From contig CAZKUR010000099.1 in the NCBI GenBank assembly GCA_964556005.1, positions 1 to 14,047 of the forward strand: DNA of 14,047 bases, read 5' to 3'. Positions 12,357 through 14,047 of the stretch are shown here, one piece after another. How positions within the stretch are numbered: position 1 is the first letter of the stretch; every line of letters starts with the position of its first letter. The notes under the pieces are model-generated. The model was not told the origin of the DNA, made no database searches, and saw only the letters and a list, made by a program, of their open reading frames with translations. The stretch comes from CAZKUR01 sp964556005 (GTDB lineage: Bacteria; Bacteroidota; Ignavibacteria; Ignavibacteriales; Ignavibacteriaceae). Position numbers and translations under genes: made by a program.

Positions 12357-14018
12357 ATGAATTCTGAACTTCTTGATCTGACTGAATATACTCTACCGGA
12401 ATCCGGGAAACCGGTCTTTACGCTTTATCCCGTAATTCCAAGGAATACGCCGGCTATTCCGTTCGACGTTTACGATTACAACATGCTTTTCAATGATCCG
12501 GCTACGGTCGATCTTATTAGGGAAGGTAAAACGATTGGATGCTTTTACATTGAATCGCCCGGCATGCGTTCTTTATTGAAGAAGCTGCAAGTCGATACTT
12601 TTGAAATGCTTACTGCTGCAAGTTCGGTGATTCGTCCCGGCGTTGCCGAAAGCGGTATGATGCAGGAATTCATTGCGCGTCATCATGATCCAAAGAGAAG
12701 AAAATATCTGCACCCGGCTATGGAAATTTATCTTGGCGAAACTTACGGAGTGATGATTTACCAGGAAGATGTTATAAAAGTTGCGCATCATATAGCGGGA
12801 CTGACTCTTGAAGAAGCCGATTTGCTGCGCCGTGCTATGAGCGGCAAAATGAGATCGCATGAGGCAATGAAACAAATAAAAGATAGATTTTTTCAATCGT
12901 GCGAAAGTAAAGAATTAACACCGGAAGTATCTCAAGAACTTTGGAGGCAGATAGAATCTTTTGCGGGATATTCTTTCTGCAAAGCGCACAGCGCATCTTT
13001 TGCGTTGCTTTCGTACCAGGTAGCTTTTCTCAAAGCCCATTACCCGGCGGAATTTATGGCAGGAGTTTTATCGAACGGAGGAGGCTACTATTCATCCGCA
13101 GTTTATATATGGGAATCGAAAAGACTCGGCATCGATGTAAAGCTTCCTTGTGTTAATAACAGTGTGTACGAATATGCGGGCAAAGAAAAAACCATTCGCA
13201 TAGGATTTATGGCAATAAAAAATTTATCTCATCAGTCGGCAGAGACGATAATAAATGAAAGAAATTCCAACGGCATGTACCGTTCATTAGCGGATTTTTT
13301 GGTAAGGACAAAACTTAGATACGAAGAAACCGCACTGCTTATTAAGTGCGGGGCAATGGACTGCTTTAACGAAACCCGCCCGACTTTATTGAGGCTGCTC
13401 GCTTTATATATTAATAGAAGAAAAATATTGGATGAAAATTATAACGATCTTTTTATGAATGAAACTTTTAGAATCGAAAGCGAGATAAGAACTTCGCGGG
13501 ACTACAGCATTTCACAAAAGTGCAAATACGAGTTTGAGATACTGGGATATATGGTGACTCAGCACCCACTGTGTTTTTTCAATAAAATTTTATCCGGTAA
13601 GAAAATAGTGCAGGCCGGTGAACTGGAAAAATATCACGGCAAAAGAGTCCGGGTTGCCGGATGGTATATGGCATCTAAAAGAATTAAAACAAAAAAAGGC
13701 GACCTAATGAAGTTCCTTTCGCTTGAAGATCTTTCTGGTACTTTTGAAGCGGTTATCTTTCCGAATGTTTATATGAAAGTTGCCGAGAAAACTCTTTCGT
13801 ACGGACCCTATTTAATTGAAGGGAAAGTCGACACAGCCGGAGGCAATAATATAATTGTAGAGAAACTCGAACTTCTCTTCAGCCTTGATCTGAAAGCTGC
13901 CGTTCAAAAAGATAGCGCTGAAGATAATTATGTTCCAGATGACGAAGGACTGACCGAGAGGGAACTTTATTTAACTAACATTAATACGGAACAATTAATA
14001 AGAGCTTACGCAGGTTAA
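12357..14018 (+). pseudogene. DNA polymerase III alpha (DnaE)-like, N-terminally truncated
   Basis: A 553-codon frame covering only the C-terminal half of a roughly 1000-residue DnaE-type polymerase. Present are the fingers region (TIGCFYIESPGMRSLLKKLQ, SSVIRPGVAESGMMQEFIARHH, YGVMIYQEDVIKVAHHIAGL, EADLLRRAMSG; 59-163), SFAGYSFCKAHSASFALLSY (201-220), a helix-hairpin-helix region at about 260-345 and an OB fold at about 417-506. Missing are the PHP domain and the palm with the PDFDVDF and FDFLGL-type catalytic aspartates, so it cannot polymerise alone. The sequence resembles the secondary DnaE of Bacteroidota, often linked to Y-family polymerases. In-frame stop TAA at 12336-12338 excludes an upstream start, and no good ribosome binding site precedes ATG 12357. 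The frame has no internal stop, so it may be a recent truncation or a functional fragment. Confidence 0.8.
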
Positions 14019-14047
14019 TTAACTTCAACATAATTATATGATTTTAT

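Noticed and set aside
12573..12896. 107-codon minus-strand frame inside the dnaE-like gene
   Set aside because: It mirrors a strongly conserved polymerase segment and has no recognisable motif; the same applies to the other minus-strand frames in the window.

Overview
The window looks like a scaffold piece from an AT-rich draft genome, probably of the Bacteroidota/Ignavibacteria kind. This is inference, from: three secreted proteins whose signal peptides end in Ala followed by Gln; a GxxExxY-family gene; a DnaE variant that resembles the secondary PolIII alpha of Bacteroidota; and low GC with purine-rich ribosome binding sites. A 100-N scaffold gap lies at 9019-9118. All genes are on the + strand, and I see no tRNA, rRNA or CRISPR.

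Layout. (1) 1-546: the C-terminal half of a ChrA chromate transporter, cut by the window edge. (2) 667-1269: an FmdE-family zinc protein, followed by a clear intrinsic terminator (1300-1344). (3) 1572-6935: a nine-gene arsenic and thiol-redox cluster. It runs ArsR repressor, small redox-disulfide protein, ArsP-type permease, thioredoxin-type arsenate reductase, Acr3 arsenite exporter, an unrecognised secreted CxCx4C protein, a second small redox-disulfide protein, a secreted thioredoxin, and a CcdA-type membrane electron carrier. Two near-identical dyads (TTTCG-N8-CGAAA), before arsR and before the next gene, look like its operators. (4) 7193-12042: a MacA-like adaptor, a MacB/FtsX-type permease and a TolC-like outer-membrane protein, forming a tripartite exporter without an ATPase gene in the window. 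A GxxExxY gene bounded by inverted repeats sits between permease and tolC, and a third copy of the repeat follows tolC. (5) 12357-14018: the C-terminal half of a DNA polymerase III alpha-like protein without PHP and palm domains, behind a perfect 9-bp dyad containing TATAAT.

How the genes fit together (inference). ArsC reduces arsenate and Acr3 exports arsenite. The ArsP-like permease would export trivalent organoarsenicals or a related thiol-binding species. CcdA would pass electrons outward to the secreted thioredoxin and perhaps to the CxCx4C protein, giving the arsenic cluster an extracytoplasmic thiol arm.

The most interesting items are the GxxExxY cassette with its strictly spaced four-unit repeats, the secreted-thiol arm with its unknown CxCx4C protein, and the headless dnaE with its dyad promoter. 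The permease looks broken only because two contig ends sharing 55 identical bases were scaffolded across Ns; removing the Ns and one copy restores a 430-residue frame.
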